This document shows positions 61,163 to 64,000 of a stretch of 64,000 nt of DNA, in pieces. The stretch lies in assembly GCF_000316605.1 (NCBI RefSeq), contig NC_019683.1, positions 1,224,036 to 1,288,035 of the forward strand, read 5' to 3'. The notes beneath the pieces are model-generated. The model made no database searches, was not told the origin of the DNA, and saw nothing but the letters and a program-made list of their open reading frames with translations. Origin of the DNA: [Leptolyngbya] sp. PCC 7376. GTDB taxonomy: Bacteria > Cyanobacteriota > Cyanobacteriia > Cyanobacteriales > MRBY01. A program made the position numbers and the translations under genes. Every line of letters begins with the position of its first letter. The stretch's first letter is position 1.

Positions 61163-61229
61163 TGGTCTGTATTACAGCGGTATTTTATGGGTCTTTTCTG
61201 ATTTAGTCGTGAGCTAACTGCAAATACCC

Positions 61230-62486
61230 ATGATCGAAAAAATTCATATCGAGAACTATAAATCTATTTCTTCTCTCGATTTAGAGTTAGGTCGGGTGAC
61301 AGTTTTAATCGGCGAAAATGGCTCTGGTAAAAGTAATATTCTTGAGGCGATCACTCTTGCTTCTGCTGCATCACAAAACAAACTAGACAATGAGTTTCTT
61401 GCATCGCGGGGAATTCGGACTAACGATCCTCAGTTTATGAAATCAGCATTTTCAGAGCAACAATATCCTTTAAGGATCAAAATAAGAATTAGTGATAAAA
61501 ATCAATACGAAAGAATTTATAACTTGAGTAATAATGGTGGTATTTATGATCAATGGCAGCTTGATCATGAGGGATTCCAGCATTTCAAAAAGAAACATCT
61601 CAAGTTGGAAAAAGAAATAATAGAGCTAGGCAATGAACTTATAGATTTAGAGAAAGAGCTTGATGAGATAGCTAATAAATCAACAAAAGAATTTTCATCT
61701 AGTACAGCAAAAAAAGACTTAGATGATTTCACAAAAAAATTCTTGAGCTATAAAGAAAAAAGAGCTGATATTGAAAGCCGAACAGACACTTTGAAGCAAC
61801 TACTTGAAACACCTGCCCTACATAAAACATTTGATTACGTGATTTTCTCTCCAGAAAATTCAGCACTAAGAAAATTTGAGCAAGAAACTCAGATAGAACC
61901 ATTAGGAATTAATGGGGAAGGGTTATATAAATTACTGAAAGTTACTGCTGAAACAGAACCGAAAAAAATTGAAATCATCAAAAAAAATATGGGTTTAATT
62001 GGATGGTTTAAGGATTTTGATTTGCCAGAAAATCAATTTGGAAGTTCAGAAATTATAATTAAAGACAAATATATTAAAGATGTAAATTTCAAATTATATA
62101 ATCATAAAAATACAAATGAGGGTTTTCTTTTTCTCCTCTTTTATTTACTGTTGTTTGTGAGTGATAAAACACCGAAATTCTTCGCGATTGATAATATTGA
62201 CGCATCTCTGAACCCCAAGCTATGTACTAAGCTCACTGAGTCAATAGTTGAGCTAGCAAAAAAATATGACAAGCAAGTAATTTTAACAACCCATAATCCC
62301 GCTATCTTAGATGGCTTGAATTTATACGATGATGAACAAAAAATATTGGTCGTATCACGTAAAACTTCTGGTCATACAAAAGTTAAGAAGTTAAAGCCAC
62401 CGAGAGTTGAAGAAGGAGAAATTCCAATCAAACTATCTGAAGCATTTTTGAACGGAATGATTGGTGGCTTGCCCAAGACATTCTAG
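61230..62486 (+). CDS. AAA/ABC-type ATPase with internal coiled coil (OLD/RecF-like)
   Basis: A 418-residue ATPase: MIEKIHIENYKSISSLDLEL and Walker A IGENGSGKSNIL at the N-terminus; a coiled coil at about 130-195; ABC-like signature/Walker B region FFAIDNIDASLNPKLCTKL and VILTTHNPAILDGLNL. This is the AAA_15/AAA_21 class found in OLD nucleases, Gabija, PARIS and related phage-defence ATPases. The next gene, 27 bases on, encodes a TOPRIM-like protein, so the pair is a two-gene system. Composition is AT-rich and free of full HIP1 palindromes, unlike neighbours, consistent with horizontal gain. Specific defence type cannot be named. Confidence 0.82.
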   Translation: MIEKIHIENYKSISSLDLELGRVTVLIGENGSGKSNILEAITLASAASQNKLDNEFLASRGIRTNDPQFMKSAFSEQQYPLRIKIRISDKNQYERIYNLSNNGGIYDQWQLDHEGFQHFKKKHLKLEKEIIELGNELIDLEKELDEIANKSTKEFSSSTAKKDLDDFTKKFLSYKEKRADIESRTDTLKQLLETPALHKTFDYVIFSPENSALRKFEQETQIEPLGINGEGLYKLLKVTAETEPKKIEIIKKNMGLIGWFKDFDLPENQFGSSEIIIKDKYIKDVNFKLYNHKNTNEGFLFLLFYLLLFVSDKTPKFFAIDNIDASLNPKLCTKLTESIVELAKKYDKQVILTTHNPAILDGLNLYDDEQKILVVSRKTSGHTKVKKLKPPRVEEGEIPIKLSEAFLNGMIGGLPKTF

Positions 62487-62513
62487 TCAAGGTTTGAGGG
62501 TCGGGAAGGTTAA

Positions 62514-63233
62514 ATGGTTGATTTTGCATTAATTACAGAAGGACAGACTGATCAAGCTGTTTTAGAAAATATACTGTATGGTTATTTTGGAGAAGATGAT
62601 ATAGATGTTAATCCCCTTCAGCCTAGAACAGACAAGACAGGTAGCTTTTATTTAGAAAATCAAAGTGATCAAGACGCAAAACGTAATGAGTATGGAACTT
62701 GGGGAAATGTTTTCTGGTACTGTCGCTCAGAATTATTTAGAAGCATATTTCAAAATAACGACTTCGTGATCATTCAACTTGATACAGATGTTTCTGAACA
62801 AGATGGATTTAAGGTGATGCAAACGTTTATAAACTCAGATGGTGAGCGTGAAAATCTTACAGTGGAAGAACTGATTCAGAAAGTTCAAGAAAGAATTATT
62901 TATGAAATTGACAAGACTGTCCATGAAAGGTTTAAAGACAGAATCTTCTTTGCTATCTGTGTAGATTCAATCGAGTGTTGGCTCTTACCGATATTTTGCT
63001 CTGATGGTGACAAAAAAGCGACAAAAACTCAAGGTTGTTTTAAAGCTCTGAATCGTCAATTAGAAAAGACAAATAATAAAAGAATTCCGATATCTAAGCC
63101 TGTGCGTAGATATGCTGACATATCACAGCCTTATTCCAAGAAGAAAGTACTTTTGCAAAAAGGTGTTAAAAATCGAAGCTTAAAGATTTTTCTAGATTCG
63201 CTAGCTAAGCTTGATATTGAAGATATGGAATAG
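62514..63233 (+). CDS. TOPRIM-like protein partner of the ATPase
   Basis: The 239-residue product starts MVDFALITEGQTDQAVLENI, with the TOPRIM first-Glu motif (ITEGQTD), and later VIIQLDTDVSEQDGFKVMQT with the DxD metal motif. The segment FFAICVDSIECWLLPIFCSD could hold the third acidic cluster. This layout occurs in DUF4435/RloB-like and OLD-type nucleases that act with AAA ATPases. Stop is at 63233. It is very likely the effector of the upstream ATPase. Nuclease activity is inferred, not shown. Confidence 0.72.
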   Translation: MVDFALITEGQTDQAVLENILYGYFGEDDIDVNPLQPRTDKTGSFYLENQSDQDAKRNEYGTWGNVFWYCRSELFRSIFQNNDFVIIQLDTDVSEQDGFKVMQTFINSDGERENLTVEELIQKVQERIIYEIDKTVHERFKDRIFFAICVDSIECWLLPIFCSDGDKKATKTQGCFKALNRQLEKTNNKRIPISKPVRRYADISQPYSKKKVLLQKGVKNRSLKIFLDSLAKLDIEDME

Positions 63234-63311
63234 ACCCAAATAATTTCATATTACGGTCGTCATATCTTGTTTTTTAGATTTTATGTTTAGAGTAGTGAGC
63301 CTGTATTTACC

Positions 63312-63432
63312 ATGTCCTAACCTTTTGATTTGATTCTTGTCGGCGCTACTGGATTTATGGGGTAAATTGGTTGTCGCTATTTGGTCACTCACAGCAAAAT
63401 AGAAGAGTTTAGATGGGCGATCGCCACCGCAC
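63312..63432 (+). pseudogene. N-terminal remnant of a saccharopine dehydrogenase-like gene
   Basis: ATG-TCC-TAA then PFDLILVGATGFMG-stop-IGCRYLVTHSKIEEFRWAIA. The GATGFxG motif is the NAD(P)-binding start of saccharopine dehydrogenase-like enoyl reductases; both stops are CAA-to-TAA type changes. The frame is lost at a HIP1 site at 63418. The family C-terminus remains at 35584-35985. Confidence 0.65.
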
Positions 63433-63607
63433 GATTTATGGCATTTTGACGGATGGCAACCTATGGCAATTCGGGAAACTCTATGATGATGTTTTTACTC
63501 AGCATCCTGAAAACTTTACGATAGACCGGATTGAGCGAGTTTATGGGGCACTAGAAGGTATTATGCAATTGGTAGAATGGGAAGACCAAGAAAGAATGCA
63601 ACCATAG
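63413..63607 (+). pseudogene. Short ORF, C-terminal fragment of a conserved cyanobacterial protein
   Basis: The 64-residue frame contains RTIYGILTDGNLWQFGKLYD and RIERVYGALEGIMQLVEWED. The 'YGI-TDG-LWQFGKL' pattern is seen at the C-terminus of longer cyanobacterial hypothetical proteins related to restriction-enzyme-like (PDDEXK) folds. The catalytic part is missing. It abuts the saccharopine-dehydrogenase remnant at a HIP1 site, so it may not be a gene. Confidence 0.45.
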
Positions 63608-63989
63608 AGGCGATCTCGCAAATCGATGAAAATTACGCTAACCTGATCACGGTAGCGGCTAACTTGACTGTAAAAGATTACCATCTAGTCAATATTTTCA
63701 AAATACAGTTTCCGATGATTATGTATAAAATTCAATAGATATGTTATTTGCGTAGAATGTGAAAGCGACTCCAAGTCTACCCAAGGCTAAAATGATTGCA
63801 CATAACTCCAGCTGTTCCCAGACAGATCATTTAAATGTATTTTTTTATCAAGGATTTGGGAGATTAAGTGTTTGGTTATACTATGTGGTTTTGCTGTGAA
63901 AATCATTTTTTTCTATAGACTGTTAGCGAGATAATATTGTTATTGAATAGTCTCATTAAGATAATGTTTCAGATAAACGAGGTATGCCA
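63608..63989. other. Intergenic region at the right end of the window
   Basis: No gene is recognised in these 382 bases. The right copy of the 52-base direct repeat is at 63753-63804. The last 150 bases are AT-rich and probably include the promoter of the gene starting at the edge. Confidence 0.3.
63753..63804. repeat. Right copy of the imperfect direct repeat
   Basis: TAGAATGTGAAAGCGACTCC and following bases match the copy at 61111-61162 (38 of 52). Together they bracket the ATPase-TOPRIM genes and the two fragments. Confidence 0.4.
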
Positions 63990-64000
63990 ATGAGTATCGT
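63990..64000 (+). CDS. Possible start of a gene truncated by the window edge
   Basis: ATGAGTATCGT follows GAGG at seven-base spacing, a good ribosome-binding site. Only three codons are inside the window, so the product is unknown. Confidence 0.3.

Overview
The window looks like a cyanobacterial chromosome. It is rich in the HIP1 palindrome (GGCGATCGCC) and carries ndhD, hliC (a high-light-inducible protein), a cyanobacterial-type Hfq, a ComFB-like protein, an RNA polymerase sigma factor of the SigG type and hetR. HetR with PatX-like peptides points to a filamentous lineage. No heterocyst or nitrogenase genes are seen here. By inference this is a non-heterocystous filamentous strain related to Picosynechococcus or to [Leptolyngbya] of the PCC 7376 type.

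Layout. 1-20.4 kb is core genome: a GH3 glycosidase (partial), rbfA, eno, a SpoIID-like protein, a very large CheA-type hybrid kinase, a YebC factor, a GAF kinase, dapF, hfq, an M23 peptidase, a ComFB-like protein, sigG with its anti-sigma partner, ndhD, a deiminase-fold protein and a folate cluster (pteridine reductase, folB, folK). 20.4-27.7 kb is mobile and degraded: an IS982 copy splits a small membrane coiled-coil gene, two IS630 copies are nested, helicase and other gene fragments follow, then tRNA-Thr(CGU). After thioredoxin and CBS-domain genes, a complete IS1-family element with a clear 8-bp target duplication has replaced the stop codon of the CBS gene. 27.7-33 kb holds a TPR glycosyltransferase, small secreted proteins, hliC and a carotenoid-isomerase-like oxidoreductase. 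33.0-35.6 kb is a second IS graveyard (IS1, two IS982 copies, a second IS1 remnant) ending in a truncated saccharopine-dehydrogenase-like gene. 36-56 kb is mostly core: a MATE transporter, ligA, TPR proteins, a ClpB with a 166-residue acidic tail, speD, a sensor kinase, ribBA, recA, a ferredoxin-type aldo/keto reductase and an egtC-egtB pair.

The most interesting locus is 56.3-58.0 kb. A full-length HetR gene is read to the right. Two tandem small secreted-peptide genes are read away from it to the left. One (71 aa) contains the exact HetR-inhibiting hexapeptide ERGSGR. The other (56 aa, GTG start) ends with the variant RGCGR-RDKI and has two closely spaced cysteines. This resembles the PatX-HetR signalling pair, but with two divergent peptides. 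The 327-bp divergent region holds a 22-bp interrupted palindrome.

The right end (61.2-63.2 kb) is an AT-rich two-gene cassette, an AAA/ABC-type ATPase plus a TOPRIM-like protein, which is a candidate phage-defence system. It lies between imperfect direct repeats. Behind it are gene fragments, including the N-terminus of a saccharopine-dehydrogenase-like gene whose family C-terminus lies 28 kb away.
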